A stretch of DNA of 60,087 nucleotides from Nemertoderma westbladi (GCA_032718475.1 JAUCBJ010002207.1:1-60087); one strand, 5' to 3'; numbered from the stretch's first letter, positions 10,642-21,698 are shown. Notes: generated by a model from the sequence alone, not told the origin. Made by a program: numbers and translations.

Positions 10642-13600
10642 TTACTCCTCAGCTCCTCCAACTTTTCTTGCACTGTAAAATAATTAAGATTAACATTATT
10701 AAAATTGCAAGTTGACAGCGAAGCGGTATTCCATGAAATAAGTTAAGAAAATTATGTTATAAATCCTCAAACCCAAACCGACCCACCCAGCACTCACCCA
10801 AATGCATAATGCATATTTAAAACATATACACAAATCCACTCCTGTTATTTATGTAATACAAAACTATCTTTCTTTGTATACCCTTGATCACACCATTATA
10901 ATTATACTATTTAATTAAATTTCGAAGTCTATACTATACAGTACATTATAATTTATATTATACTTACATGTACTTAGATCCACCAGCGCGCCACGCAACT
11001 TGAACAAAATAATTCGTAATAGCCTTCTCCACCTCCGCGTCAATACCATAGTGTTCAGTGAGAGAAGCTAGGAGATATCAAATTGAAATTTAATTTAAAT
11101 TTGTATCTCATGACTGAGCCTCGTGCTGCGCGAAGGCCACACGGACGTGTTATGTTATAGGTTATGTTACGAGCTTCAAACTATAGCAGTTCGTCCTCGG
11201 GTACAGAATAAAGTTATTTACTTTACTTTCTTTGCATAAAATGAAACACATAATAATTATTATGTTCAAATGGTGAATGCGGTGAATGTGGGGCGAGCCA
11301 CGAAAGTAAGCGAGCTTAGCATACGGGTACCACTAACTCTATCGGTGTGTCTGTTGATCTGTTGTTCTAATGGCCTGTTAATCCGAGCGAATTTTTAAAT
11401 GTTTCCGTTAATAACTCAGCTAATGCTCGATGAAATCTTACCAAACTTGGTATAAGTTTGGTACACAGAATAGTACACTGTCTCATATAGGCTCTCGCGC
11501 TGCGCGAATTAACAATGTGTCAATAAATTTCTGATAGTATATGCCACCTTGCATTAGCGTCCATGGTATATTTCTAGAGTACCGGTATAATATGTATTGT
11601 AACAATTCCATATCGGTAGTAACAATTCTAACCTTTAATACATCGTAGAATGTTAGGAAAGGTGGTTGAAAAACTTATTTTCCCGATGGCATGTCTCGCG
11701 GTTTTCGCATATTTTTCGGCGAGTGATGCTTCCATCCAGCGTCCACAGATTTCAAAACTCGCAGCCGATAGTGTCTTTAATTGGGAAAAGTTGGAGAATT
11801 CGTCAATCTACAAATATTAGAAAATAACTCTTCACTTACTAACATTGTAATGCTAAAATTTATAAACAATTACATTTATTATTAATTACTGATCTATATC
11901 TAGAATAAATAATATTAAATCAAAAGAATACGTTTCTAGAACGTAGCAAGCAAGGAAACAGACGGTAGAAGCCGGAGGAGACATAAGGGATACTTTAAGG
12001 AAAATAAATTGAACTGCAGTATAATACTAAATTGCCTCCAAGCAATTCGTCTCCCCCCTATAAATGATAAAGATTTCATTCTCATTCTCACCTTATACTT
12101 TGCCAGTGCGTTGTTTTCTTCTAGGGCCTTTTCCCATTTTGCTAAATCCCCAGGAGTAGTGGCTGGTAGGGGAACAGGACCTCTGACAGTAGAGTCAGTC
12201 TTTGACTTCCACTCCATTCTTTTCAAAGTTGCTTGGACACCTTTCAACTCCTCCTTTATTTCCACCAAGGAGTGAACAATGTGGTATAGAATGTAATTAT
12301 CACCCACTCCTTGCGCAGGTCCCGTCAACGCACCCAAGGAAGCATCCATCGCCCCAATATGGGCATCGGTGGATTGGCGATGGCGTGAGGGGTTATTTGG
12401 TTGGTCTTCCCTGTTCCCGTACAAGATAGAATCCAAATCGGAAATATCTATTGTAGATAGGGGACCGGCCTGAATTGTTGCTGAAATAGAAGGATCGGTA
12501 TGTATAGGCTGAGTAACGTAAGGTTCATGCAGCAGGGTTGCTGCAATAGTAGGATCGGGTTGAGTACATTCCGTAATGTAATGTTCATCACGACGCAGAT
12601 GTGCTGCAATAGATGGACCGGCCCGTATAGGCTCCGTAACGTAAGGGTCACGCTGCAGGGTTGCTGCAATAGTAGGATCGGGTTGAGTACATTCCGTAAT
12701 GTAATGTTCATCACGACGCAGATGTGCTGCAATAGGTGGACCGGCCCGTATAGGCTCCGTAACGAAATGGTCACGCTGCAGGGTTGCTGCAATAATAGGA
12801 TCGGGTTGAGTACATTCCGTAATGTAATGTTCATCACGACGCAGATGTGCTGCAATAGGTGGACCGACCCGTATAGGCTCTGTAACGTAAGGGTCACGCT
12901 GCAGGGTTGCTGCAATAATAGGATCGGGTTGAGTACATTCCGTAATGTAATGTTCATCACGACGCAGATGTGCTGCAATAGGTGGACCGGCCCGTATAGG
13001 CTCCGTAACAAAATGGTCACGCTGCAGGGTTGCTGCAATAATAGGATCGGGTTGAGTACATTCCGTAATGTAATGTTCATCACGACGCAGATGTGCTGCA
13101 ATAGGTGGACCGACCCGTATAGGCTCTGTAACGTAAGGGTCACGCTGCAGGGTTGCTGCAATAATAGGATCGGGTTGAGTATATTCCGTAATGTAATGTT
13201 CATCACGACGCAGATGTGCTGCAATAGGTTGACCGGCCCGTATAGGCTCCGTAACGTAAGGGTCACGCTGCAGGGTTGCTGCAATAGTAGGATCGGGTTG
13301 AGTACATTCCGTAATGTAATGTTCATAACGACGCAGATGTGCTGCAATAGGTGGACCGACCCGTATAGGCTCTGTAACGTAAGGGTCACGCTGCAGGGTT
13401 GCTGCAATAGTAGTATCGGGTTGAGTACATTCCGTAATGTAATGTTCATCACGACGCAGATGTGCTGCAATAGGTGGACCGACCCGTATAGGCTCTGTAA
13501 CGTAAGGGTCACGCTGCAGGGTTGCTGCAATAGTAGTATCGGGTTGAGTACATTCCGTAATGTAATGTTCATCACGACGCAGATGTGCTGTAATAGGTGG

Positions 13601-16233
13601 ACCGGCCCGTATAGGCTCCGTAACGTAAGGGTCACGCTGCAGGGTTGCTGCAATAGTAGGATCGGGTTGAGTACATTCCGTAATGTAATGTTCATCACGA
13701 CGCAGATGTGCTGCAATAGGTGGACCGGCCCGTATAGGCTCCGTAACGAAATGGTCACGCTGCAGGGTTGCTGCAATAATAGGATCGGGTTGAGTACATT
13801 CCGTAATGTAATTTTCATCACGACGCAGATGTGCTGCAATAGGTTGACCGGCCCGTATAGGCTCCGTAACGTAAGGGTCACGCTGCAGGGTTGCTGCAAT
13901 AGTAGGATCGGGTTGAGTACATTCCGTAATGTAATGTTCATCACGACGCAGATGTGCTGCAATAGGTGGACCGGCCCGTATAGGCTCCGTAACAAAATGG
14001 TCACGCTGCAGGGTTGCTGCAATAATAGGATCGGGTTGAGTACATTCCGTAATGTCATTTTCATGCCGCCCATTACCAGCACTCCTAAAAAAGATAGATA
14101 GAAGAATAATAACTATTTACTATTTACATAACCGTGGGATAAGTAGCACCCTTCAGCATTATGATTCCGAGTGTATTTAAATATATTATTAATATAAATA
14201 TAATAATTTTTATTTATAGTATTACTTTTATTATTTATTATGAAAAAAATATTATACTTAATATTGTTATAAATTATTATAAATATAATAATTAAAATAT
14301 ATATATAATTAATAGTAATAAGTAGTAATAGTATATCATAAATTTATTATGTGTGTGTTATAAATTATAAACATACTGTACCTAATAGAAGAACCGAGAG
14401 GAAATTTTGGTACTTCTAAAGACCTGTCAACCTGGATATTCTGTTTCGTTCGGCTTTTTTTTGGACTTCGTCGAGCTTTTGCTACTGACAATACGCGTGC
14501 TGCGTGCAACGTATACGGTGTACTAAAACAATTACAGTATAGATAAAAAATAGACGAATCGTGGAAAATTTAGGTTTTTAATGTTAGTTTTCTTGCTGTG
14601 GTCCCATTCTGGAAACTATCTCCAAATTTTTGTTCTGAAATTTTCAAACGATTTTATGGCACGCAAAATGAAAATTTGCGGCGGAGAGGTATAAATAATT
14701 TTCAAAAGTGATTAAAATAACAAAAAAATGATTTTCAAATGTTTGTTTGATTAAAAAAAAGTTTGATATGCCTATTGCAACTCGTATATATTCCATCGAA
14801 ACCAGAACCCCGTGCTGGGACCAAAATTTGTCACGTATGGAATCAATCTGAATCCAATGGAATCAATAAAAACAGCTCATCTGGACATCTCAAACTTGTA
14901 CTTTTTGGTGATGGGTACGAAATTTGGTGCTAGCACCAAAATTTGCCATATTGCGCCGAAATATAGGCCTACGTGTAGAAATGATCTGGCAAATTACCAT
15001 TAGAATCAACGCCCCAGAAAACCTATAAATGTGAATTTAAAGCATCGTATGAGTGAATTAAAAATGTTGTGTTCAAACCGAAAAGTGCTGGTTACTTGTT
15101 TTCTTCATGCTGGGCTCTAACTGCTGAGGACACCAAATCTCTGGATGGCACATTCACAAGAATGCTACGCCGGGTTCATGCCAGTGCATAACAGTGTATG
15201 GAGTGTACTTTGCCAGCTTAGCCCATGACTTTCTTGAGACACATCTTAAAGGACACTGGCCTTGAAGATGCGGATGATCTAGCAAATGTCATGGGTGATA
15301 GGGAGTTGTGGCGGCGCAATTTTTTCGACAAGCCGGCACAGCTTTCTTAAACATGCAGCTGCAATGCAGCATGCCGATCCTATTAGTAGTAGTAGTAGGC
15401 TGGTTAGTCCCTTTAAAGCATTCGTGCTGAAACGAACACTGCCCTAGCACATGCGGGGATCGAACCCACGACCCTCCGTGGGATGTGAATTCAAAGCGAC
15501 CACTACACCAAGGCGGAACGGAACCTCAAGTTTAAAATATATATTTTTCAATCTACCTTTAGGGGCTCCCTTAAAACACATTTGTTATAAGCCAGAACTA
15601 CAGTATAAATTAATTAATGTTTTCTTACATATTACGTGGAAATTTCTTCCGTTTCTTTGTCTTCCTTGATTCATCCGCTTTCCGCTCATCATCCGTAGTG
15701 ACATTGTCTGTGTTATAGTTTCTGGCTGTTACCAGGCTAGCTTCCGCCAAATCAAATGAACCTGTAAATAAATAAGTTAGTTAGTTAGTTACTTGTAAAA
15801 TTGTGTTTTACACTTCACCTTCCTACCCACACGTACTGCTAGTTGGCGTACGAGCAGTGGTTCTGGTTCTAGTAACTATGGTTGCAAAAAGTAAAAAAAG
15901 TAAATCAAAAATATTTTTTCTATTTTGTTCCGGTTCTACCCACCGAGATCAAATTTCTGAATAGTATGGCGACTGTATGAGCGATTTGTAAAACCTATCC
16001 ACAAATATACATGGGATTTTGCGCTTACCTCTTATGATGATAATAATGACATCATACAATCGCCAGTCCTTTGGGGGCGTTGACATTGGCTGCCTACGGA
16101 GCAACTCAAACTGCTTTCAATCACTCAACCCTGATCCGGAAGGAAAGGGGCATTTCATTCCGACTGTGTCGATCCATTTAACCGGTACAGACAACAGAGA
16201 ATTGTCCACCACGAAACGGACTACCGCAAACAT
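10642..16233 (-). CDS. Seven-exon DUF4806-like protein gene with 41-residue tandem repeats and an in-frame TGA
   Basis: Predicted exons are 16233-16029, 15761-15629, 14522-14382, 14084-12092, 11807-11633, 11067-10968 and 10672-10642. All have GT/AG borders and fitting phases, and they total 2778 nt, exactly 926 codons. Exon 1 begins MFAVVRFVVDNSLLSVPVKWI...KCPFP, like the N-terminus of DUF4806 proteins (VV.F.D...VP..WI....C.WP). Exons 2-3 give the A.A.L..A...TDD...KRKK region. Exon 4 holds about 12 copies of a 41-residue repeat and then a helical segment ending LPATTPGDLAKWEKALEENN. Exons 5-7 give the C-terminal domain (EASLAEKYAKTARHAIGKIS, HYGIDAEVEKAITNYF). Codon 39 is TGA, in a frame that is otherwise open on both sides, so this copy is probably a recent pseudogene unless the stop is read through. 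DUF4806 function is unknown. The gene lies 80 bp downstream of a transposase on the same strand, so it may be a transposon gene. Family assignment is from memory of motifs. Confidence 0.65.
11100..11550. repeat. Dispersed repeat in intron 5 of the DUF4806-like gene
   Basis: AATTTAATTTAAATT followed by CGTGCTGCGCGAAGGCCAC (about 11119-11137), and GTGGGGCGAGCCACGAA at 11289, match in part the two ends of the larger repeat at 23945-25228 in reverse orientation. CTCGCGCTGCGCGAATTAAC near 11500 is a further related end. No coding content. Confidence 0.5.
12528..14050 (-). repeat. 123-bp coding minisatellite, about 12.5 units
   Basis: CTGCAGGGTTGCTGCAAT recurs every 123 bp (12651, 12774 ... 14004), with a diverged unit near 12528. 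In the spliced frame each unit encodes two related 20-21-residue modules, LRRDEHYITECTQPDPTIAA and TLQRDPYVTEPIRAGPPIAA, so it arose from a ~61-bp half-unit. The period is a multiple of 3, so copy-number change keeps the gene in frame. Two other frames, one per strand, are also open across the array by periodicity; those are shadows. Confidence 0.92.
14810..15350 (+). pseudogene. LINE 3' fragment (RT C-terminus) with attached repeat, intron 2 of the DUF4806-like gene
   Basis: From 15105 the plus strand reads WALTAEDTKSLDGTFTRMLR, then, after stops, FLRHILKDTGLEDADDLANV and MGDRELWRRNFFDKPAQLS with a stop at 15348-15350. The pattern W.LT....K.LDG...RMLR ... DTGL....L...M.DR..W is the C-terminal region of APE-type LINE proteins. 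The whole block, including the upstream non-coding 14810-15090, recurs in reverse orientation at 49130-49930. Two internal stops make it dead. Confidence 0.7.
15395..15535 (-). mobile_element. tRNA-derived SINE
   Basis: The minus strand reads box A (TTGGTGTAGTGGTCGC) and, about 40 nt later, box B (GTGGGTTCGATCCCCGC), a tRNA-like head. A body follows, ending AATGCTTTAAAGGGACTAA and a (TACTACTAC) trinucleotide tail. The spacing fits a tRNA-like pol III promoter, but the body beyond the tRNA part makes a SINE more likely than a functional tRNA gene. Confidence 0.65.
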
Positions 16234-16313
16234 TTCAACAACGATTAAATATATATCATATATATGAAAGGAATTTGTTTCAATCAATAAAAATACTTTA
16301 TACGCAAAATTAA

Positions 16314-18570
16314 TTACAATGAATGCAACTGCACACAAATGTTTTCTGATTTAAAAAAAATGCATTTGCGAAATATATTGCGGAATGGGTAAAAACTTAT
16401 TCTCCTTGAAAGTTTTCTGACTTTTGCTATTCCTAGCTCCAATGATGAACACGGGTATTTATACAGAGGTTCAACCTCGGTAAAGCGCCGCACCAAAACT
16501 CCACTTTCCTCATTGAGAGTATTTGCATAGAGCACAATATTCTCAATGATGGCAAAGTTCCCATCATTTAATCGAATACAATTATTTGGAGATTTCTTTG
16601 CCAGCAAAGATATGCCTTCCGTTTTGGTGTACTGGGTTACACTGGTAAATGGCACCGGGATATTTTCTAGTAGAGGTCCCTTCTCATGTAGACCTACAAG
16701 TTTGAATGGTGGATTTGTTGGAGGATTATATGCTGTAAAAGTATTCTCAGTCATTCTATTTACAATTTGAGTTAAAGGATTCTTTCCGCTGTGGATTTTA
16801 TTCTTCATAATTTGCAGATAATTCTCAAATTTGAAACATGAGAATGATTCTAAGTTACCATGACGTCTAACATCATCACATAAGTGCATTAATGAATGGA
16901 TATTATAGACAAGTGTTGACTGACCATAAATGGTAGAAAATTGTTTTACAAATATTCTGAGTAGTTTATCACAGTATTGAATTATTTCTTCGCTAATTAT
17001 TTCATCGCAATTTGAGTTTAAACCTGGGCAACATGGGGATGTTAACATGAAGAGACTGACATGAAATACGAGCATGTGGTTATGTTGAGTCTCAGTTAGA
17101 GAATGTCGCATTACTATTGGACTCAAATATAGAATAAATGTGCGAAATTCTGATGCTTTCCAGTGTCGCAGGTCAGAAAGAGGACGTGGGCGGCGATTAA
17201 ATCCTGCTGGGCCAACTGGCATATCACAACGTAAGCTGGAAAGTAATGTTGAAATCCTAAGTTGGTCCGATAAACGAATCTTTCCTCGAAGCCTTCCTGT
17301 ATCGGTTCTTTCATTGAGAGGGGCACTTCCACAGCAACAGAAGTCGTTTTGTTCCATCCAAGTAACAGAGATGCATCGGGTCATATGGGAAGTGAGTAAT
17401 AAGTCCTATAGATGGACTCAAAGAGGCAAATGGTGAAATGCCTACATGATGTTCGGGTTGTTGCTGTAAAGCAAGGGAGGCATCAGTTCGTAATGGACAT
17501 TCACAGTATGGAAATACAACCTTCCCACAGTAAATGCCCTTTGTACAACATTTCTCGCATGCATAGTATCCATTATTACCTATAATCTGTTTTAAATATG
17601 AACGCGCTGGAGTGTCAGTGGCAAATAACTTAAAACTAAATTGATATCTTGTTCCTTGTATTTCAATGAACCCAGACTTAAGCAAATTACTTAGTTCCAA
17701 TATGAAGTCATCAAGGTAGTCATTAATAGGTGTAGGTTTTATGGATCCTGAAAAAATTCCGACCGGAAGAACTGTCAATCCAGGAATATTATCAATTGCA
17801 CATAAAATGGGCCAAAACTGTATGGAGCTGCTTTGAAATAGGGGAACACCATCAATTCCAAAGATAATGTGCAAAACTTTAATAATCTGAACAACATTTA
17901 AAACACCTGGCAACTCACACGCGCGTTTGATGGTATTTTCAATACCCACATGAAAATAGAAACCGCTTGAGCCAATAGCACGAGTTGTAATTTTTGTTCT
18001 AGGGGTATTCACCAAGGTCCTGGCGTCATTGGGGAATGATTCTAATGGGCAATGTCGACGCAACACCTTTAGAATATTGTTAATCACAGAATGAGGTACA
18101 TTGTTTTCAACTGCCCATAGTTTAACATCATTTCGAAAATGTTAAGAATCGTTTAAAACAACTTGACCTTCTTCCAATAATTGTGAAACCTCACACAATT
18201 CAATTTCTTCACCAAAAAACGGAGAGACCATTGCATACTCTTCATCTAAAAACTGAGAGACTAATGGTTGTCCAATAATGCGAGATATATCTGGTTCCAA
18301 TGTTGGTTCTAAAACAGGGCTAGACTGTTCAGAAAAAGCCTCTCCCTCAATGCTGTGTTCCATTCTAGGAGGAATATGGAAGGCATTATTTGGACCTATA
18401 TTATGTACTACAGCTATCTGTTGCCGTTTGATATATTCAGTGAATATCGCATCTGCAATTTTTTCTGCTTTTCTCCTCCTCCCTCGACGTTCCGCTCTGG
18501 CTTGATTTAGAATAAGTGTGGATGATGAAATATCAGAAGACATTCTGCATTGCGTTGCAATTATTTTCAA
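16314..18570 (-). pseudogene. tnp2-like (CACTA/En-Spm type) transposase, inactivated
   Basis: The frame starts at 18570 with a basic N-terminus (RAERRGRRRKAEKIADAI) and an acidic linker, is stopped by TAA at 18142-18144, and continues in the same frame (FRNDVKLWAVENNVPHSVIN). It then enters the catalytic region: LPGVLNVVQIIKVLHIIFGI, DGVPLFQSSSIQFWPILCAI, VGIFSGSIKPTPINDYLDDF, TDTPARSYLKQIIGNNGYYA, CEKCCTKGIYCGKVVFPYCE and GLITHFPYDPMHLCYLDGTK. A frameshift near 17320 moves the C-terminal part (DLRHWKASEFRTFILYLSPI, YNIHSLMHLCDDVRRHGNLE) to another frame, ending at 16314. DG.P...SS...WPI, the D/C/C block and H.P.D.MH match the tnp2 transposase family and its animal relatives, which cut and paste DNA transposons. 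With two lesions over about 750 codons it is dead but not old. Confidence 0.7.
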
Positions 18571-18779
18571 TTATTCTATTGAAATCCGACAATAATAAAT
18601 GGCTTACTACAATATAGGGTGCCTACGCATTTATCGTAATTACGAATATTTTTATTGATTGTACTTAATTACACCATCTCCTCCTTGATGATTAGCTCAG
18701 ATGTATTTTGAATGTTATAATAATTGACGTGTTGTGGGGTGGGGTGGGGTGACGGCGAATTAATTATATAATATTAAGT
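18571..18779. other. Upstream region of the transposase remnant
   Basis: AT-rich, no ORF. If the transposon model holds, this would include its promoter. A short GTGGGGTGGGGTGGGGTG run is at 18733-18750. Confidence 0.3.
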
Positions 18780-19020
18780 TATGATAATGCCTTCCATAGC
18801 GAAACATATCAACCGTCCCTATTGGGACTTGAACCCGGTACCTAGGTTTCAAACTTCCGGTTATCATCAGCCGAAGAGTGTGTGTGTGTCGTAAGACAAC
18901 TGAGCTACCAGGACGGATGAAGCATTTTTCACCCTGATGATGATAACCGAAAGTTTGAAACCTAGGTACCGGGTTCGAGTCCCAATAGGGACGGTTGATA
19001 TTTTTCGCTACGGAGACCAT
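18780..19020. repeat. Foldback made of two facing tRNA-like sequences
   Basis: GTCCCTATTGGGACTTGAAC at 18815 and its reverse complement near 18972-18991 flank an inverted pair of about 55 bp each, which share CGGTACCTAGGTTTCAAAC. The left arm on the minus strand has a box A-like GTAGCTCAGTTG and a box B-like GGGTTCAAGTCCC; the right arm on the plus strand has GGGTTCGAGTCCC. A TG microsatellite sits in the left arm. It looks like a tRNA-type SINE head duplicated head-to-head, not a normal tRNA. Confidence 0.65.
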
Positions 19021-19149
19021 TAGCATAACATAATATATGTTTTGAATGTTGCATGTTTGTGCTGGCTCGAGGTTACTTTATTTTTATTATATTTACTGTT
19101 ACAAATCTGTGCAACCAGTTTCAAATCTGAGAACCCAGGGAACGGTCAT

Positions 19150-19490
19150 ACAGTATCTCAGCTATTCCTCAACGAATAGTTACAGATTTTGGAACTATCA
19201 AACTACAGTACTATTAAGTTTGGAGAATAACTGCAGTGCGACTGTTGCTTGTACTGTACAGTGTACAATATCGATGGAGACACTTTTATCAGATAAATGG
19301 TTGTGGCAAAAGATTGAAAGCTAAAATTAAATTTCTGACTCATAAATGAAGAGGTCGGGAGGTCCAACAATATCCGTTTTAAATTTCATGCTATCTCATT
19401 AAGATTTGTAGAATTTGGGTGGGGGATTGGGGGTGGGTGTACTCTCTATCATCGAAATAAGACGCTATATTCCCGGAGATGGTGTAAAGA
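19150..19490 (+). repeat. Dispersed repeat, copy 2 (partner of 4460-4720)
   Basis: Same ordered words as copy 1 (GAATAACTGC, GGAGACACTTTT, AAAGATTGAAAGC, TTTCATGCTATCTCATTAAG), ending with a G-rich stretch (GGGTGGGGGATTGGGGGTGGG) and GACGCTATATTCC. It lies inside the candidate 12-kb transposon. Confidence 0.65.
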
Positions 19491-19809
19491 GGTATCGAAT
19501 AGATTTGGATATATTTTTTATTTTCTAAACATTTTCGGTCAAGATTTGGTTCGGACAACAGGGACGGATTATGGATTCTCAGGACCCTGACAGTCTTTTT
19601 CACTTTTCCTACCACTACACCATACAAATTACTGTAGTACATAGATATGACTGAAATACTTTCACTGGGCATACAGTAGGCCTGTATGTACTGTACGCGT
19701 AGGGCCTACTAGGAAATAATTACGCTAGGATTAAATTTGGGAGAATATACAACACACCAATGCACGCCAGGAAAATACCGTAAATACAGTACTTAAGATA
19801 TTATTACAT

Positions 19810-20170
19810 TGTAAGAATTTTGGGGGAAGGCCTTCATTGCACGGCAGGTGCACATTCACCACCAATCGCTGGCAACCCGTGTCAGCTAGCTATACAGCAT
19901 GAAACCAATATAATCAATAAATCGTATTCACCCTCTATTGATTGTCTAGCTTGCAACAGAGATGTCTGTGGAAGCTTTGTATTGTAAATGTAAGAATTTG
20001 TGGGAAGCCCCTGCATTGCACAGCACATGTGCACATTCACCACCAATCGCTGGCTACCCCAGGCAGCTAGCTATACAGTCATTCAGCCAATACAATGAAT
20101 TCATATTTCCACCAAATCATATTTTCCCATGTTGTCTCGCTAGCAGCATAGCTCTCTGTGCTTGTGGTAG
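19810..20170 (+). repeat. ~178-bp tandem duplication
   Basis: GTAAGAATTTTGGGGGAAGG at 19812 and GTAAGAATTTGTGGGAAGCC at 19990 begin two copies. Both run through CACATTCACCACCAATCGC and CAGCTAGCTATACAG. The copies are diverged, and the short ORF here is not supported as a gene. Confidence 0.6.
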
Positions 20171-20541
20171 CCCATTGTAAATCCTATGTTACACCTAGCT
20201 TGTGCCACTAAACTGTTTACCTCATACTGTAAATCTCTCACATGTCAATCATTCACACTTAATAATACAATTTCTGGAATGAGTATTTACGACATAGCAT
20301 TGAGTCTTAACCGGTCAATGAATTGTGCTACCGGTACTGTAGTTAGTTATGAGATACAAATATTTATTGCACGGCCATGAACTAAACTATAAATCTCTCA
20401 ACGTTCACCCTCACCCCCCCCCCCCCCTCGCTATAATCCGTCCCTGTCCATACTTCATACTGTATTATGTAATACCCTACTTTTCAAAAATTCGAATGCG
20501 GGATTTGCCTATGCGGCACCCCCCCCCCCCCCCCCCCCCAC

Positions 20542-20783
20542 AAAATATCGGGTGTAAACGCTACGCCGACAACCGACTACCGACAACCAACGCCGACAAC
20601 CATTATTAAGGCTAATTAATGTTATTTATTAATTGAGGGAAAGGAACAGGTTACAGTGGAAGGTTATTCTAACCAAAACAATAAACGAGAGTCACGAACT
20701 CAGGTTACATTTTCATATTTACTGTTGTCGGCAGTGGTTGTCGGCTGTCGGTTGTCGGCATAGCGTTTACACCCCAAAATATC
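20542..20783. mobile_element. 226-bp MITE with 8-bp target duplication (hAT-like)
   Basis: AAAATATC at 20542-20549 and again at 20776-20783 flanks an element that starts GGGTGTAAACGCTACGCCG and ends with its near reverse complement CGGCATAGCGTTTACACCCC. About 50 bp of each end (repeated CCGACAACC words) are complementary. An 8-bp duplication with short inverted ends is the signature of hAT elements. No coding capacity. A 19-C run abuts its left side. Confidence 0.85.
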
Positions 20784-21129
20784 TACCATTTTAAATCTAC
20801 CGGTAGCATAAATTATACTGTACTGATAGTAGGTCTACTATCAGTCTAGATCTGTAGGTCTACAACTGTACTGTAGGTGTATGGAACCGCACCGGAAAAC
20901 ATCCATGTACTGTAAGCTACCGTCCAGGAAAACATGAACACATTTGGTTCATATGGATTTAAATTAAATTATTAAAATTAGATAGTTGTACAACTACAGT
21001 AGTTGACACTCACTGAGTAGGTGTGTTAAACAATCTGCACAGGCAAAGACTGGACAATAACGATAATGAAAACAATGGCGATACACGTGCAAAGTTCTAT
21101 CACGTTTTGTACCACAGCAGGGAGTGCCT

Positions 21130-21698
21130 AATAAAGATAACATTAGGATAACATTAGAATAATATTGTTATTCAAAGCCTTTGTAGTATGACTCGTCAAC
21201 ATTCGAAAAACAACGTTAGAATAACCTTTTTGTATCATTGTTATAACAATGCTATGATTCATTCCCAATGCAAATTTTTGAAAACCTAAATGCAAATGTT
21301 AAGATAATATAGTATTAACATTGGAATAACACTGCATGAGTCATGTTCAGTGCAATTGAAATTAGTCAATGAAATATTCTGATTTGAATATTTCGATAAC
21401 ATTGGAAATACATTATAATATCAATAGTATGGAATATAGTATTAGAATATCATTCAAAACATGTTGCGATTAAAAGTGTTAAATAAAAAACATTGCTGTT
21501 CCAATGTATTCTGAATGTCATTTCAATATCTGAATTTTAATATTAGTATTTAAATATTATTTTAGATTACTTCAATATTAAAATGTAAAATTTTGGGTTT
21601 TTCTCAAATAATTTGTCTCATTGTACTATTGCACAACTTTTTAGCAGCATTAAATTTCCAATACAAAATTAATCCTCGGATACTTCTGGTTTGCAGGG
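21130..21698. repeat. Right subterminal AT-rich motif cluster and terminus
   Basis: Repeats of ATAACATTAGGATAACATTA and AACATTAGAATAATATTG, then AT-rich DNA ending GGTTTGCAGGG at 21688-21698. Counterpart of 9715-10160 in reverse orientation. Confidence 0.5.

Larger units (their letters stand above)
9715..21698 (-). mobile_element. Candidate ~12-kb DNA transposon carrying a tnp2-like transposase and a DUF4806-like gene
   Basis: The left end reads CCCTGCAAACCATAGTAACA and the right end, as its reverse complement, CCCTGCAAACCAGAAGTATC; TA lies outside both. Behind each end is an AT-rich zone (9880-10160 and 21130-21600) that repeats TATTCTAATGTTAT-like motifs in opposite orientation. Between the ends are two minus-strand genes in tandem: a tnp2-like transposase remnant (16314-18570) and, 80 bp downstream, a seven-exon DUF4806-like gene (10642-16233). 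CACTA/En-Spm elements are known to pair a tnp2 transposase with a second protein that binds subterminal repeats, so the layout is suggestive. Only about 12 bp of the termini match and the right third is filled with other repeats, so the boundaries remain a hypothesis. Confidence 0.45.

Noticed and set aside
11650-11820. Small plus-strand membrane protein ORF (MLGKVVEKLIFPMACLAVFA)
   Set aside because: Antisense to predicted exon 5 of the DUF4806-like gene, which has better splice and phase support.
12448-14082. 544-codon minus ORF (NITLRNVLNPILLLQQPCSV repeats)
   Set aside because: Shadow frame of the 123-bp array. It does not continue into flanking exons in phase, whereas the adjacent frame does.
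12500-14101. 533-codon plus ORF rich in Cys (RLRNVRVTLQGCCNSRIGLS repeats)
   Set aside because: Antisense shadow of the same array, open only because the period is a multiple of 3.
16117-16338. Stand-alone 73-codon minus ORF
   Set aside because: It is exon 1 of the seven-exon gene up to the in-frame TGA, plus upstream read-through into the transposase 3' end.
18815-18925. Functional tRNA gene
   Set aside because: Box A and B are present, but the stems do not close well, a TG microsatellite interrupts the body and the sequence is an inverted pair. SINE-type remnant preferred.
18930-18965. Hammerhead ribozyme (CTGATGATGATAACCGAAAG)
   Set aside because: Core-like words are present, but there is no stem II pairing and no stem I partner.
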